Shown one piece after another: positions 9,050 to 18,493 of a stretch of 64,000 bases of DNA. This DNA comes from Planococcus maitriensis. GTDB taxonomy: Bacteria > Bacillota > Bacilli > Bacillales_A > Planococcaceae. The notes below the pieces were generated by a model. It was given only the letters and a program-made list of their open reading frames with translations. It was not told where the DNA came from and did no database searches. Position numbers and translations under genes: made by a program. The stretch's first letter is position 1. Every line of letters begins with the position of its first letter. The stretch spans positions 1,178,001 through 1,242,000 of the forward strand of contig NZ_QLZQ01000001.1 of the NCBI RefSeq assembly GCF_003289925.1, written 5' to 3'.

Positions 9050-10105
9050 ATGTCACGGGCAAAAAGAAAGATGGATCATATCAATTACGCATTGTCCACC
9101 GGGCAATGCCGGGCCACTTGGCTCGACTGTGTCCGTTTCGTCCATCAGGCACTGCCGGGGATCGGCATCGATGATGTATCGTTGGAACCCAAAACAGGTG
9201 ATTTGAAACTAAAATCACCTGTTTTTATTAATGCCATGACCGGGGGCGGCGGTTCCGAGACCTTGCAGCTGAATGCCATGCTTGCACGGGCTGCGAAAGA
9301 AACAGGGATCGCGATGGCTGTCGGTTCACAAATGGCTGCACTGAAAGACAAGAAGGAACGCGAAAGCTACCAAATCGTGCGGAAGGAAAATCCGGAAGGG
9401 GTCATCTTCGGCAATCTGGGGAGCGAAGCGACCGTTGGGCAGGCACTTGAAGCAGCCGAAATGATCGAAGCGGATGCATTCCAGATTCATTTGAATGTCG
9501 TCCAGGAACTGACGATGCCAGAAGGCGACCGCCAGTTCCGCGGTGCGCTCGAGCGTATTGAAATGATTGCAGAAGCACTCGATGTGCCGGTGATCGTCAA
9601 GGAAACCGGATTCGGCATTTCCCAAGAAACCGCCGAGGCGCTTGCGAACACCCAAGTCTCGGCCATCGACGCCAGTGGCTTCGGCGGCACCAATTTTGCG
9701 AGCATCGAAAATGAACGCAGGAAACGCAAGCTGTCTTATTTTGAAGACTGGGGCATCCCGACGGCTGCGGCGGTCGTCGAATGCCGTAAAGGCTTCAGCC
9801 GCACCGTATTGGCTTCAGGGGGGCTTCAGGATGCTGGCGACCTGGTCCGCGCATTCCGGCTCGGCGCAGACGCTGCGGGTATCGCAGGCAGTTTCCTGAA
9901 ACACGCGGTAAGCCTTGGGGAGGCCGGGCTGATCGAAGAGATCGAAGGCCTCCATGAAGATTTGCGCATGCTGATGACTGCGCTCGGGGCCCGCACAATT
10001 GAAGAGATCCGCTCCGTCCCTGCCGTCATCAGCGGGGAATTGCTTTCCCATTTGCAGCAAAGAGGCTTTGAGACGGACCATTTCGCAGTTCCTTCGAAAA
10101 ACTGA
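9050..10105 (+). CDS. fni: Type 2 isopentenyl-diphosphate delta-isomerase
   Basis: FMN- and NAD(P)H-dependent enzyme that interconverts IPP and DMAPP in the isoprenoid pathway; 351 residues. The N-terminal R-x-x-RK-x-x-HI motif (MSRAKRKMDHI), SPVFINAMTGGG, and the glycine-rich ASGGLQD / DAAGIAGSFL flavin-phosphate region are visible. The ATG starts immediately after the rpsA TAA and in the same frame, with no strong ribosome binding site, so translation probably relies on termination-reinitiation. The product feeds hepS/hepT in this window. Confidence 0.93.
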   Translation: MSRAKRKMDHINYALSTGQCRATWLDCVRFVHQALPGIGIDDVSLEPKTGDLKLKSPVFINAMTGGGGSETLQLNAMLARAAKETGIAMAVGSQMAALKDKKERESYQIVRKENPEGVIFGNLGSEATVGQALEAAEMIEADAFQIHLNVVQELTMPEGDRQFRGALERIEMIAEALDVPVIVKETGFGISQETAEALANTQVSAIDASGFGGTNFASIENERRKRKLSYFEDWGIPTAAAVVECRKGFSRTVLASGGLQDAGDLVRAFRLGADAAGIAGSFLKHAVSLGEAGLIEEIEGLHEDLRMLMTALGARTIEEIRSVPAVISGELLSHLQQRGFETDHFAVPSKN

Positions 10106-10118
10106 ATATTGGACAATT

Positions 10119-10156
10119 TAAAGGGATGGACATTATTCAGATGCCATCCCTTTTTT
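10119..10156 (+). terminator. Intrinsic terminator after fni
   Basis: AAAGGGATGG pairs with CCATCCCTTT, followed by a T run. A TATAAT box begins at 10160, only a few bases beyond the T run. Confidence 0.85.
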
Positions 10157-10159
10157 CGT

Positions 10160-10165
10160 GTATAA
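10160..10165 (+). promoter_or_regulatory. Probable -10 box for der
   Basis: A perfect TATAAT lies directly after the fni terminator and about 33 bases before the der start. I do not see a convincing -35 box; the region it would occupy is the terminator stem. Confidence 0.45.
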
Positions 10166-10198
10166 TAGGCTTATCAGAAGTGGAAGGATGAATTAATT

Positions 10199-11509
10199 AT
10201 GTCAAAACCGGTAGTAGCAATTGTTGGCCGGCCGAATGTAGGGAAATCCACGATTTTTAATCGCGTGGTAGGAGAACGAGTTTCCATCGTGGAAGATATT
10301 CCAGGGGTTACGCGTGACCGCATCTACAGCTCGGCAGATTGGCTGACACATGAATTCAACATCATCGATACAGGAGGCATCGACCTTAGCGACGAGCCGT
10401 TCCTCGAACAGATCCGGAGCCAGGCAGAAGTGGCGATGGATGAAGCGGATGTCATCATCTTTCTCGTCAATGGGCGGGACGGAGTGACGGAACAGGACGA
10501 GCAAGTAGCGAGAATCCTTTACCGCACGAAAAAACCTGTGGTGCTGGCTGTCAATAAAATCGACAATCCCGATATGCGCCACATGATCTATGACTTCTAT
10601 TCCCTTGGAATCGGCGAGCCGTATCCGGTTTCAGGATCGCACGGCTTGGGTCTTGGCGACTTGTTGGATGAAGTCGCCAAGAACTTCCCGAAAGAGGATG
10701 AAGAGGAATATCCGGACAATGTCATCAAGTTTTCATTGATTGGCCGGCCGAACGTGGGAAAATCATCACTCGTCAACGCCTTCCTTGGAGAAGAGCGAGT
10801 CATCGTCAGCGAAGTGGCCGGGACGACACGCGATGCCGTCGATACACAGTATGAATACGACGAGCAGCCTTATGTCATCATCGACACGGCGGGCATGCGC
10901 AAAAAAGGGAAAGTATACGAAAGCACGGAAAAATACAGCGTACTGCGCGCTTTACGCGCGATTGAACGTTCTGACGTTGTACTGGTCGTCTTGAATGCAG
11001 AAGAGGGCATCCAGGAACAAGACAAGAAGATTGCAGGGTATGCCCATGAGGCAGGGAAAGCGATCGTCATTGTCGTCAATAAATGGGATGCCGTGAAAAA
11101 AGATGACAAGACCATGAATAAATTCACGCAGCAGATCCGCGAGCATTTCCTGTTCCTGGATTATGCACCGATCATTTTCGTTTCCGCATCCAGCGGACAG
11201 CGTGTGCACAACATCCTTGACATCATCAACCGCGTCAATGACAACCATTCACGCCGTATCCAGTCCAGCATACTCAATGAAGTGATCGAAGATGCTGTGG
11301 CGATGAACCCGGCACCGTCCGATAAAGGGCGCCGCCTGCGGCTTTATTATGTGACGCAAGTGGCAGTCAAACCGCCGACTTTCGTTGTATTCGTCAACGA
11401 ACCGGAATTGATGCATTTCAGCTACGAGCGCTTCTTGCAGAACCGTATCCGGGAAAGCTTCGATTTTGAAGGCACGCCGCTGCGCTTGATTACGCGCGCG
11501 CGCACATAA
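10199..11509 (+). CDS. der: Ribosome-assembly GTPase Der (EngA)
   Basis: Essential GTPase with two tandem G domains, needed for 50S subunit maturation. Both P-loops read GRPNVGKS (residues 10-17 and about 184-191); both G3 motifs (DTGG and DTAG) and both G4 motifs (NKID and NKWD) are intact, and a KH-like domain follows from about residue 350. The length of 436 is that of B. subtilis Der. It is transcribed alone, with a terminator on each side. Confidence 0.96.
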   Translation: MSKPVVAIVGRPNVGKSTIFNRVVGERVSIVEDIPGVTRDRIYSSADWLTHEFNIIDTGGIDLSDEPFLEQIRSQAEVAMDEADVIIFLVNGRDGVTEQDEQVARILYRTKKPVVLAVNKIDNPDMRHMIYDFYSLGIGEPYPVSGSHGLGLGDLLDEVAKNFPKEDEEEYPDNVIKFSLIGRPNVGKSSLVNAFLGEERVIVSEVAGTTRDAVDTQYEYDEQPYVIIDTAGMRKKGKVYESTEKYSVLRALRAIERSDVVLVVLNAEEGIQEQDKKIAGYAHEAGKAIVIVVNKWDAVKKDDKTMNKFTQQIREHFLFLDYAPIIFVSASSGQRVHNILDIINRVNDNHSRRIQSSILNEVIEDAVAMNPAPSDKGRRLRLYYVTQVAVKPPTFVVFVNEPELMHFSYERFLQNRIRESFDFEGTPLRLITRART

Positions 11510-11581
11510 GCTCAACCAGCAGGTGTCTCCACCTTGCTGCTGGCATTAATTGATCCAACCGGACTTTGCAGACCATTAGGG

Positions 11582-11615
11582 CTCCCACTTGAAGAGGTGG
11601 GAGTTTGGTTTTCTT
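11582..11615 (+). terminator. Terminator between der and gpsA
   Basis: CTCCCAC pairs with GTGGGAG around a seven-to-eight base loop, followed by a T-rich stretch. A weaker hairpin (CCAGCA... / ...TGCTGG) lies just after the der stop, about 11516-11543. Confidence 0.7.
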
Positions 11616-11640
11616 AACGCAGGACAAAGGAGAGATAAAG

Positions 11641-12660
11641 ATGGAAAAAGTCACTGTATTTGGTGCAGGGAGCTGGGGGACCGCACTCAGCTATGTACTG
11701 GCGCAAAATGGCCATGATCTTCTGTTATGGACCCACCGCCAAGAGCAGGCGGATGAGATCAACGGCCATACGAACGAACGCTACCTGAAAGATGTGCGCT
11801 TGCCGGAATCACTGAAAGCGACTGCGAATCTCGATGAAGCGGTGGCACATGCCGATATTTTCGTGCTGGCCGTCCCGACCAAGGCAATCCGCGAAGTTTC
11901 GAGGGATATCCGTAAGCGGATGACGAAAAAAGGCTTGTTCGTCCATGTGTCGAAAGGCATCGAACCGGACTCGCTCAAACGGATCAGTGAAATGATCCGT
12001 GAAGAAATTCCGGCCGAGCTGATCGATGATGTCGTCATCCTGTCAGGGCCAAGCCACGCAGAGGAAGTCGTGCAGGAGCATCCGACAACCGTCACTGCAG
12101 CGTGCGAAAATACGCAAGCGGCGAACCGTGTCCAGGATCTGTTCATGAACTCCTATTTTCGCGTTTACACGAATACCGATGTCATCGGAGTCGAAATCGG
12201 CGGTGCTTTGAAGAACATCATCGCTTTAGCGGTCGGGATTACTGATGGCCTCGGCTACGGCGATAATGCTAAAGCCGCAATCATGACGCGTGGCCTGGCT
12301 GAAATTGCCCGCCTCGGCGTGAAGATGGGGGCGACACCGCTGACCTTCTCTGGCTTATCGGGCGTAGGCGACCTGATCGTTACCTGCACGAGCGTCCATT
12401 CGCGCAACTGGCGGGCAGGCAATATGCTTGGAAAAGGCAAGAACGTCGATGAAGTGCTGGATGAAATGGGTATGGTCGTTGAAGGGATCCGGACAACGAA
12501 AGCCGCACATCAATTGGCTGCGGAATACAAAGTGCCGATGCCGATTACGGAAGCTTTGTATGCGGTCTTGTTTGAAGGCGTCAAGCCCGAGAACGCCGTG
12601 GAAGCGTTGATGGGCCGGATGAAGAAAAATGAAATGGAAGATTTGATCGACTTGCTGTAA
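11641..12660 (+). CDS. gpsA: NAD(P)H-dependent glycerol-3-phosphate dehydrogenase
   Basis: Reduces dihydroxyacetone phosphate to sn-glycerol 3-phosphate for phospholipid synthesis; 339 residues. The nucleotide-binding GxGxxG is seen as GAGSWG at residues 8-13; HVSKGIEP and IGGALKN (with the catalytic lysine) follow, and the C-terminal substrate domain has GLSGVGDLIVTC. ATG 11641 is chosen because AAAGGAGA lies just upstream; an earlier in-frame codon at 11605 would start inside the preceding terminator's T run. Confidence 0.95.
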   Translation: MEKVTVFGAGSWGTALSYVLAQNGHDLLLWTHRQEQADEINGHTNERYLKDVRLPESLKATANLDEAVAHADIFVLAVPTKAIREVSRDIRKRMTKKGLFVHVSKGIEPDSLKRISEMIREEIPAELIDDVVILSGPSHAEEVVQEHPTTVTAACENTQAANRVQDLFMNSYFRVYTNTDVIGVEIGGALKNIIALAVGITDGLGYGDNAKAAIMTRGLAEIARLGVKMGATPLTFSGLSGVGDLIVTCTSVHSRNWRAGNMLGKGKNVDEVLDEMGMVVEGIRTTKAAHQLAAEYKVPMPITEALYAVLFEGVKPENAVEALMGRMKKNEMEDLIDLL

Positions 12661-12672
12661 TTGTCACAAACG

Positions 12673-12706
12673 GAGGGGCTGCTTGCTGCTGCCCCTTCTT
12701 TATTTA
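12673..12706 (+). terminator. Intrinsic terminator after gpsA
   Basis: AGGGGC pairs with GCCCCTT across an 11-base loop and is followed by CTTCTTTATTTAT. TATACT at 12710-12715 could be the -10 box of the next gene. Confidence 0.65.
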
Positions 12707-12748
12707 TGCTATACTATGGACTGAAACTCGACGAAAGGCGGCTTATTC

Positions 12749-12952
12749 ATGAGTTCTTTGGATAAAATGTGGGTATCGTTTGCAGGCATCGCTTTTTTGA
12801 TCATTTCCATGGGGATGATCTACTTGAGCCGATACAAATTGCAAAACGGCATCCTGAAATTTCTATTTGCGCTGATCGCGTACGTTCTGCTGATCCTGGG
12901 CTTCTTTATCATGGTTTTCACTGTATTCAGCGGACCGACCGGTGGCGCCTGA
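12749..12952 (+). CDS. yphE: Small two-helix membrane protein (DUF2768, YphE-like)
   Basis: A 67-residue protein that is almost entirely two transmembrane helices (about residues 8-27 and 36-60) joined by a short RYKLQNG loop. Length and position between gpsA and yphF equal those of B. subtilis YphE, a DUF2768 protein of unknown role. The ATG follows GAAAGGCGG. Confidence 0.8.
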   Translation: MSSLDKMWVSFAGIAFLIISMGMIYLSRYKLQNGILKFLFALIAYVLLILGFFIMVFTVFSGPTGGA

Positions 12953-12965
12953 GGGGATGGACATA

Positions 12966-13685
12966 ATGAAAAAAACAACAGCGTTGCTGCTCATCCTGCT
13001 GACAGCAAGCCTGCTTACGGCTTGTGCGTATCCCAGCAGCGAGCGGGCGGAAAATCAGATTCCCTATGAAGATCAGCTGGCCACTGCGCAACAAGCGGTT
13101 GAACGCTATCAGGAGTCGAAAGGCGGCTTATTGCCGATCAAGACGCGGGACATGGACGTCGACCAATTCATCAAATACCCTGTCGACTTTTCCAAAATCG
13201 TGCCGGATTTTACTGCTGAGATCCCGAGCAACGCGTTTGAAGTCGGAGGCATTTATCAGTATGTGCTGATGGACGTAGAGGAAAACCCGACCGTCAAGCT
13301 AGTCGACCTCCGGGTTGCGGAAGGCATCCGTTCTGTCAATGTGAGAAAGAGTGCGAATGGCGGCAGGGCCCCGATCTCCGAGATCATTGCCGATAACGTC
13401 TATAAATTCAATCACGAAGCAATGGGCTTCAATGAAGAACCGATGGTTCAAAGCCCCTACAGCGGCAAGATGCTGCCGATGGTCATCACCGGACAAGGAG
13501 ATGTCTATATCGATTATTCCATCGATCTGTATGAGGCGATTCAAAGCTATGAAGGCGAACTTGAACAAGGCGAGGATATCCGTTTCATCCTATATGAAAA
13601 CAGCCCGGTGGTTCCCGCTTATTCACTTCCATACACCATCGATGGAAATGGGGAGCCTATTTTTTTGACAGATGAAAAAGCTTGA
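12966..13685 (+). CDS. yphF: Lipoprotein, YphF-like
   Basis: A 239-residue secreted lipoprotein. The signal peptide KKTTALLLILLTASLLTAC ends in the lipobox L17-T-A-C20, so the mature protein would be anchored by lipidated Cys20 outside the membrane. ATG 12966 is preferred, as it puts the lipobox at the normal distance. No enzyme motif is recognised. Gene order gpsA-yphE-yphF matches B. subtilis, but spoIVA, which follows there, is missing. Confidence 0.82.
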   Translation: MKKTTALLLILLTASLLTACAYPSSERAENQIPYEDQLATAQQAVERYQESKGGLLPIKTRDMDVDQFIKYPVDFSKIVPDFTAEIPSNAFEVGGIYQYVLMDVEENPTVKLVDLRVAEGIRSVNVRKSANGGRAPISEIIADNVYKFNHEAMGFNEEPMVQSPYSGKMLPMVITGQGDVYIDYSIDLYEAIQSYEGELEQGEDIRFILYENSPVVPAYSLPYTIDGNGEPIFLTDEKA

Positions 13686-13770
13686 TACAGCACGGATTTG
13701 CCCGAAATCCACATGTTTTTGAAAATATTGGGAGTATTTGGTGGTTTTCTTTGAAATGCGGCCTATTTGT

Positions 13771-13799
13771 TGTTGCTATGCGATTTTCGTTGTGATACT
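13771..13799 (+). promoter_or_regulatory. Possible promoter for the HU gene
   Basis: The extended -10 TG-T-GATACT (13791-13799) is preceded by TGTTGC at 13771-13776, 17 bases away. The rest of the gap is AT-rich without a gene. Confidence 0.4.
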
Positions 13800-13849
13800 C
13801 TTTTTACAGGATTGATGGCAAGCATCCCCTTTGAGAGGAGGTGAATAGC

Positions 13850-14122
13850 ATGAACAAAACAGAATTAGTGAACTCTGTTGCAGAAGCGGCTGAACTTTCT
13901 CGTAAAGACGCTGCGAAAGCAGTTGACGCTGCATTTGAAGCGATTCAAGATGCTCTAACTAAAGGTGAAAAAGTACAATTGATCGGATTCGGTAACTTTG
14001 AAGTTCGTGAGCGCGCAGCCCGTAAAGGACGCAACCCACAAACAGGTGCTGAAATCGAGATCGCCGCAAGCAAGGTTCCTGCCTTTAAGCCAGGTAAAGC
14101 ACTTAAAGACGCAGTGAAATAA
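13850..14122 (+). CDS. hbs: Histone-like DNA-binding protein HU
   Basis: A 90-residue nucleoid protein that bends DNA as a dimer. The sequence [12 protein letters not shown], the [13 protein letters not shown] strand that forms the DNA-binding arm base, the GRNPQTG arm tip and [10 protein letters not shown] at the end are all typical. ATG 13850 follows GAGAGGAGGTGA. The codon choice is AT-richer and more uniform than that of the neighbours, as expected for a highly expressed gene. It is monocistronic. Confidence 0.97.
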   Translation: MNKTELVNSVAEAAELSRKDAAKAVDAAFEAIQDALTKGEKVQLIGFGNFEVRERAARKGRNPQTGAEIEIAASKVPAFKPGKALKDAVK

Positions 14123-14141
14123 GCTTCGGCTACTGTACATA

Positions 14142-14187
14142 GAATGGCTTTTGCGAGATCTGATCTTGCAAAGGCCATTCTTTTTTT
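14142..14187 (+). terminator. Strong intrinsic terminator after hbs
   Basis: A near-perfect 17 bp stem (left arm from 14142, right arm ending at 14180) with a short loop is followed by seven T residues. Confidence 0.92.
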
Positions 14188-14198
14188 CGGCCCCGTTT

Positions 14199-14227
14199 TT
14201 GCCAATACCCCCCGTAAATGCTACAAT
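14199..14227 (+). promoter_or_regulatory. SigA-type promoter for folE-mtrB
   Basis: TTGCCA at 14199-14204 and TACAAT at 14222-14227 are 17 bases apart. Transcription would begin near 14234, leaving a leader of about 110 bases; no known riboswitch is recognised in it. Confidence 0.65.
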
Positions 14228-14347
14228 TCAGGTGAGAAATGCGGAGCTGCTCACGGCTTTGCAGAAAAGGCGCATGAAACTGCAATGATTTCTGGCTGTT
14301 TTCAACCGCTGCCCCAAATAGAGTGATTTTCTACAGGAGGAAACAAT

Positions 14348-14932
14348 GTGATAGATATAAAAAGCCATAACGTAGATCTGGATAAAATAGAGCAAGCTGT
14401 CGGGATGATTTTGGAGGCAGTCGGAGAAGATGTAGGCCGTGAAGGGCTGCAGGATACCCCGAAACGCGTCGCGAAAATGTATGCGGAAGTTTTTGCGGGA
14501 TTGAAGGAAGACCCGAAAGAGTATTTCCGCACCGTGTTCCATGAAAATCACGAAGAGCTGGTACTGGTAAAGGACATCCCGTTCTATTCGATGTGCGAGC
14601 ATCATTTAGTGCCGTTTTTCGGGAAAGCGCATATCGCTTATATCCCGCGTGATGGGGTTGTCACAGGGCTCAGCAAACTGGCGAGAGCGGTCGAAACAGT
14701 CGCAAAACGCCCTCAGCTGCAGGAGCGCATCACTTCCACCATTGCAGATTCGATGATGGAAACCTTGAACCCCCACGGCGTGTATGTCATGGTCGAAGCC
14801 GAGCATATGTGCATGACGATGCGCGGCATCAAGAAGCCAGGATCGAAAACCGTGACGGCTGTCGCAAGAGGGCTATTGGAGACAGACGATATCAAACGCT
14901 CGGAAGTCATAACTTATATCAATATGGATTAA
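14348..14932 (+). CDS. folE: GTP cyclohydrolase I
   Basis: First enzyme of tetrahydrofolate synthesis: GTP to 7,8-dihydroneopterin triphosphate. The 194-residue protein has the zinc ligands in [12 protein letters not shown] (about residue 83) and CMTMRG (about 155). The start is GTG 14348 eight bases after AGGAGG; the ATG two bases earlier is in a frame that stops at once. Like mtrA in B. subtilis it forms a pair with mtrB. Confidence 0.94.
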   Translation: MIDIKSHNVDLDKIEQAVGMILEAVGEDVGREGLQDTPKRVAKMYAEVFAGLKEDPKEYFRTVFHENHEELVLVKDIPFYSMCEHHLVPFFGKAHIAYIPRDGVVTGLSKLARAVETVAKRPQLQERITSTIADSMMETLNPHGVYVMVEAEHMCMTMRGIKKPGSKTVTAVARGLLETDDIKRSEVITYINMD

Positions 14933-14957
14933 TAAACTGGAAAAGCAGGTGTAAACA

Positions 14958-15179
14958 ATGGCACAAACTGAATATGTAGTGATCCGTGCCCAGGAAGACG
15001 GCGTCAACGTCATCGGGCTGACACGCGGCAATGATACGAAATTCCATCATACGGAAAAGCTCGACCGCGGCGAAGTGATGATCGCCCAATTCACCGAGCA
15101 TACATCAGCGATGAAAATTCGTGGCAAAGCGGAAATCCATTCCGCGCATGGCATCATTGAAAGCGACGCGAAAAAATAA
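14958..15179 (+). CDS. mtrB: Tryptophan RNA-binding attenuation protein (TRAP)
   Basis: A 73-residue protein that, as an 11-subunit ring loaded with tryptophan, binds GAG/UAG repeats in trp leaders and trp-related mRNAs. The central part, [18 protein letters not shown], then EKLDRGEV and [17 protein letters not shown], matches B. subtilis TRAP almost residue for residue, including the lysines and the KxRG region that contact RNA. It directly follows folE. The trp biosynthetic genes that it would control are not where B. subtilis has them. Confidence 0.95.
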   Translation: MAQTEYVVIRAQEDGVNVIGLTRGNDTKFHHTEKLDRGEVMIAQFTEHTSAMKIRGKAEIHSAHGIIESDAKK

Positions 15180-15209
15180 GCGTTAATGGTGAAGGCCATA
15201 AGGGCATTA

Positions 15210-15218
15210 TGCTATAAT
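15210..15218 (+). promoter_or_regulatory. Extended -10 promoter for hepS-menG-hepT
   Basis: TG-C-TATAAT is a full-consensus extended -10. The -35 position carries no good match. Transcription would begin near 15225. Confidence 0.62.
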
Positions 15219-15254
15219 ATGAGCTATGGCTAACCTATGAATGGAGCAGGCAGT

Positions 15255-16031
15255 ATGAACGGACAACAAATACAATCCAAAATCATCTCCATGGAAATCG
15301 ACGTACTAAAAGCAGTCCGCCAACGAACGCTAGACCAGTTGACGGAAGGGCCTTTTGTTAAAGAGGCGCGCCTGTTTTTCTTGCTGCTGCCGTTTTTTAA
15401 CGGGGAGCAATGGTCGGGTAAACTGGAGACAAGCGCTCGGACAGTAGCGATCGTCTACGCTGCGCTGCACGCACATGACCGTGTGAAAGAAGACATGCCT
15501 ATCAGCAAAGAACAGCAACTGACAGTGCTCGCCGGGGACTTTTACAGCGGCATCTACTATCAATTGCTGGCTGAAGGAGAAAATATCGAAATGGTCCAAA
15601 AGCTCGCTACGGCAATAATCCAGGTGAGTGAAAAGAAAGCCTCTTTCCATGAGCTTGTGATCCAGCAGCCTGAGCAAGTGGAAGAAACCGCGATAGTAAT
15701 CGAAACAGCGCTATTGAATGCATTCTATGAAGAGAATGGCTTTAGCCATTATAAGCAACTGATGGAACAATCCTTGCTGTATATCCGGTATACGGAAGAA
15801 CTCGAGGCGCTGAGGGACGGCAAGTTCAGCTATGTGCTGCGATTACTGAGCGAGACGCTGACCCACCCGACGTTCATCGAGCGATGGCTCATCGCCCGCA
15901 TGGAAACCTTGAGCAATGGCATATTGGAGTCCATCAATGATTGTGAACTGGATTTCGAGCTCAAGAATATATTGCTCCACCAAATTATTCCGCATCGGCA
16001 CAGTGCTGAACCGCTGACGCGAGAAGGATGA
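15255..16031 (+). CDS. hepS: Heptaprenyl diphosphate synthase component I
   Basis: The non-catalytic partner of HepT; together they make the C35 side chain of menaquinone-7. The 258-residue protein is mostly alpha-helical and has no DDxxD motif, which is normal for this subunit. ATG 15255 is taken as the start because GGAGCAGG lies upstream; the earlier ATG at 15237 has no ribosome binding site and lies about 12 bases from the expected transcript start. The order hepS-menG-hepT is that of the B. subtilis gerC operon. Confidence 0.88.
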   Translation: MNGQQIQSKIISMEIDVLKAVRQRTLDQLTEGPFVKEARLFFLLLPFFNGEQWSGKLETSARTVAIVYAALHAHDRVKEDMPISKEQQLTVLAGDFYSGIYYQLLAEGENIEMVQKLATAIIQVSEKKASFHELVIQQPEQVEETAIVIETALLNAFYEENGFSHYKQLMEQSLLYIRYTEELEALRDGKFSYVLRLLSETLTHPTFIERWLIARMETLSNGILESINDCELDFELKNILLHQIIPHRHSAEPLTREG

Positions 16032-16033
16032 CG

Positions 16034-16735
16034 ATGATGCAGAAAACGAAAGAACAAAGAGTTCACGAAGTGTTTGAGAAAATTTCCGAAAACTATGACC
16101 AGATGAATTCAGTCATCAGTTTTCAGCAGCATAATAAATGGCGCAAAGACACGATGCACAAAATGCAAGTAGCACCAGGGGCGGCGTGTATCGATGTTTG
16201 CTGCGGCACCGCAGACTGGACGGTCGCACTCGGTGAAGCCGCCGGGCCTACTGGGCGCGTGGTCGGCTTGGATTTCAGCCAGAACATGCTGAATGTCGGA
16301 CATCAAAAAACTGATCACATGCCTCAAATCGAACTGGTCCAAGGGAATGCGATGTCCCTGCCTTATCCTGACAACTCATTCGATTTTGCGACAATCGGTT
16401 TCGGATTGCGCAATGTGCCGGATTATGAGCAGGTGCTTTCCGAAATGCACCGCGTATTGAAGCCAGGCGGCATGATTGCCTGCCTGGAGACTTCACAGCC
16501 TGAAAGCCTGCTATTCAAGCCGTTTTTCCGCGTGTATTTCCGTTTTATCATGCCGGTATTCGGGAAACTCTTTGCGAAAAGCTATAAAGAGTATTCGTGG
16601 CTGCAGGAATCAGCTAAAACATTCCCGGGCATGAAAGAGCTTGCAAAGCTCTTCAGCAAAGTCGGGTTTGAAAAAGTGAAGTATAAACCTTACTCAGGAG
16701 GGGCTGCTGCCCTCCATATGGGATTGAAAAAGTAA
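16034..16735 (+). CDS. menG: Demethylmenaquinone methyltransferase
   Basis: SAM-dependent C-methylation of demethylmenaquinone, the last step of menaquinone synthesis; about 233 residues. The N-terminus [16 protein letters not shown] and the SAM-binding motif I, seen as [11 protein letters not shown] (about residue 53), with GLDFSQNML after it, are typical of the UbiE/MenG family. Three nearby ATG codons could start it; 16034 has the best distance from GAAGGA. It sits between the two subunits of the prenyl synthase. Confidence 0.94.
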   Translation: MMQKTKEQRVHEVFEKISENYDQMNSVISFQQHNKWRKDTMHKMQVAPGAACIDVCCGTADWTVALGEAAGPTGRVVGLDFSQNMLNVGHQKTDHMPQIELVQGNAMSLPYPDNSFDFATIGFGLRNVPDYEQVLSEMHRVLKPGGMIACLETSQPESLLFKPFFRVYFRFIMPVFGKLFAKSYKEYSWLQESAKTFPGMKELAKLFSKVGFEKVKYKPYSGGAAALHMGLKK

Positions 16736-16757
16736 ACAAGCGGGAGAAGGTTATTAA

Positions 16758-17732
16758 GTGGAAAAGATGAAGTTGAAATTGCTCTATTCCGACCTGAAAC
16801 CAGAGCTGGAACTGATCGAAAAAGAATTGGAACAGGCAGTGGATTCCGAATCCCTACTATTAAATGATGCTTCTCTTCATTTATTGCAGGCCGGAGGAAA
16901 AAGGATCCGCCCTGTTTTTGTTTTGCTTGCCGGAAAATTCGGGAATTACGATGTCGAATTGCTGAAGCGGGTAGCTGTGCCCTTGGAACTTATACATATG
17001 GCGTCTCTGGTCCATGACGACGTCATCGATGATTCGGAAATCCGAAGAGGCCGCCCGACCGTTAAATCGGAATGGAATAATAGCGTGGCGATGTATACCG
17101 GTGATTTCATCCTGGCGAGAGCGCTGGAACGGATCACGGAAATCGAATCGCCGAGGATCCATGACATCCTCTCAAAGACCTTGATCGAAGTTTGCCGTGG
17201 GGAGATTATCCAAATCGAACATAAATACAGGCTTGACCAAAGTATGCGGGATTATTTGCGGCGCATCAAACGCAAAACCGCCTTATTGATTTCTTCGAGC
17301 TGTGAATTAGGGGCATTGGTATCCGGAACCGATGAGAAAACAGCAGCGCATTTGCGCCGTTTCGGTTATTTCATCGGGATGTCGTTCCAGATCATCGACG
17401 ATATCCTCGACTTTACGGCGAGCGACCAGGAATTGGGCAAACCGGCAGGAAGCGATTTTATCCAAGGCAATATTACCTTGCCGATTCTCTATGCGCGCCG
17501 GGACCCCCTGATCTACCAGATGCTCCGCGAGAATTTGAACCAGGACATTTCCGATGAAAAACGGCTGGAAATCGTCCGTACCATCCGAACAAGCGCAGCG
17601 GTTGACGAAGCGAAACGGATGAGTGAACGCTATTTGGAGAAGGCACTGAAAGAGCTGGATTATTTACCGAAAGGGCCGGCGACAAAAACGATGCGCAAAA
17701 TTGCCTTCTTCATCGGCAAGCGAAAGTTTTAG
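16758..17732 (+). CDS. hepT: Heptaprenyl diphosphate synthase component II (catalytic)
   Basis: Trans-prenyltransferase that elongates farnesyl diphosphate with IPP. The first aspartate-rich motif is D87-D88-V-I-D91 in LVHDDVIDD, and the second is in QIIDDILDF; GGKRIRP at about residues 46-52 binds the diphosphate. GTG 16758 has GAGAAGG seven bases upstream; ATG 16767 is an alternative without a good site. 324 residues, close to the known length. Confidence 0.94.
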   Translation: MEKMKLKLLYSDLKPELELIEKELEQAVDSESLLLNDASLHLLQAGGKRIRPVFVLLAGKFGNYDVELLKRVAVPLELIHMASLVHDDVIDDSEIRRGRPTVKSEWNNSVAMYTGDFILARALERITEIESPRIHDILSKTLIEVCRGEIIQIEHKYRLDQSMRDYLRRIKRKTALLISSSCELGALVSGTDEKTAAHLRRFGYFIGMSFQIIDDILDFTASDQELGKPAGSDFIQGNITLPILYARRDPLIYQMLRENLNQDISDEKRLEIVRTIRTSAAVDEAKRMSERYLEKALKELDYLPKGPATKTMRKIAFFIGKRKF

Positions 17733-17739
17733 TTTCCAG

Positions 17740-17767
17740 TTGACAAATGATCGGACAATGATAGTAT
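17740..17767 (+). promoter_or_regulatory. SigA-type promoter for ndk
   Basis: A consensus TTGACA at 17740-17745 and TAGTAT at 17762-17767 are 16 bases apart. A small GGGC/GCCC hairpin lies in the leader. Confidence 0.65.
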
Positions 17768-17818
17768 TTTTTAAGGTGGGCAAAGTGCCCGAGCTTTTTA
17801 ACAGAGGAGTGTTCTATA

Positions 17819-18265
17819 ATGGAAAAAACATTTTTGATGGTAAAACCTGATGGTGTGCAACGCAATGTCATCGGTGAAATCGTTTCCCGTTTCGAGAAAA
17901 AAGGCTATCATTTGGCAGGCGCTAAATTGATGCAAATCCCGACTGAGCTTGCTGAACAGCATTACGGTGAGCACAAAGAGCGCCCATTCTTCGGCGAACT
18001 AGTAGACTTCATCACTTCAGGTCCTGTTTTCGCTATGGTTTGGGAAGGCGAAAACGTCATCTTGACTGCGCGTCAAATGATGGGAGCAACTAACCCGAAA
18101 GATGCAGCTCCAGGAACAATCCGCGGTGACTTCGCAGTTACTGTCGGCAAAAACATGATCCATGGTTCCGATTCAGCTGAAAGCGCTGAGCGTGAAATCG
18201 GTTTGTTCTTCAAGGAAGAAGAATTGGTATCCTACGAAAAAACAATGAACAGCTGGGTCAACTGA
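17819..18265 (+). CDS. ndk: Nucleoside diphosphate kinase
   Basis: Transfers the gamma phosphate among nucleoside di- and triphosphates through a phosphohistidine. The 148-residue protein has the active site NMIHGSDS with catalytic His115 and the family N-terminus [20 protein letters not shown] precedes the ATG. It is flanked by its own promoter and terminator. Confidence 0.97.
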   Translation: MEKTFLMVKPDGVQRNVIGEIVSRFEKKGYHLAGAKLMQIPTELAEQHYGEHKERPFFGELVDFITSGPVFAMVWEGENVILTARQMMGATNPKDAAPGTIRGDFAVTVGKNMIHGSDSAESAEREIGLFFKEEELVSYEKTMNSWVN

Positions 18266-18276
18266 TCCGGATCCAG

Positions 18277-18312
18277 AAAAAATGCGGCCGCGCAATCGGC
18301 CGTATTTTTTTA
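18277..18312 (+). terminator. Intrinsic terminator after ndk
   Basis: AATGCGGCCG pairs with CGGCCGTATT, followed by seven T; A residues on the other side make it possibly two-directional. Confidence 0.88.
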
Positions 18313-18443
18313 TTTTGCAGAGCGGTTTCGGAAATGGGATTGAATCGCCAAAATGAAAGCGGTTTCTTTTGCTGGCGCGGGTTTGTTGCTATTAGAATGT
18401 TTAGTTTTCTTCATATTTAGGATAGAATTGAACAAATGCCATA

Positions 18444-18452
18444 TGGTATAGT
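18444..18452 (+). promoter_or_regulatory. Extended -10 promoter for the aro operon
   Basis: TG-G-TATAGT lies about 41 bases before aroC. The 180-base gap between ndk and aroC holds no credible gene; cheR, found here in B. subtilis, is absent. Confidence 0.5.
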
Positions 18453-18493
18453 GATAGTTAAATACTTTAGCACGTTGAAGGGAGAAAGCGTAC

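Noticed and set aside
14228-14347. Possible tetrahydrofolate riboswitch ahead of folE
   Set aside because: The conserved core elements of the THF aptamer are not seen and there is no terminator or hidden ribosome binding site.
18310-18414. Small minus-strand frame starting MKKTKHSNSNK in the gap between ndk and aroC
   Set aside because: It has no ribosome binding site on the minus strand, no recognised family, and composition typical of AT-rich intergenic sequence.
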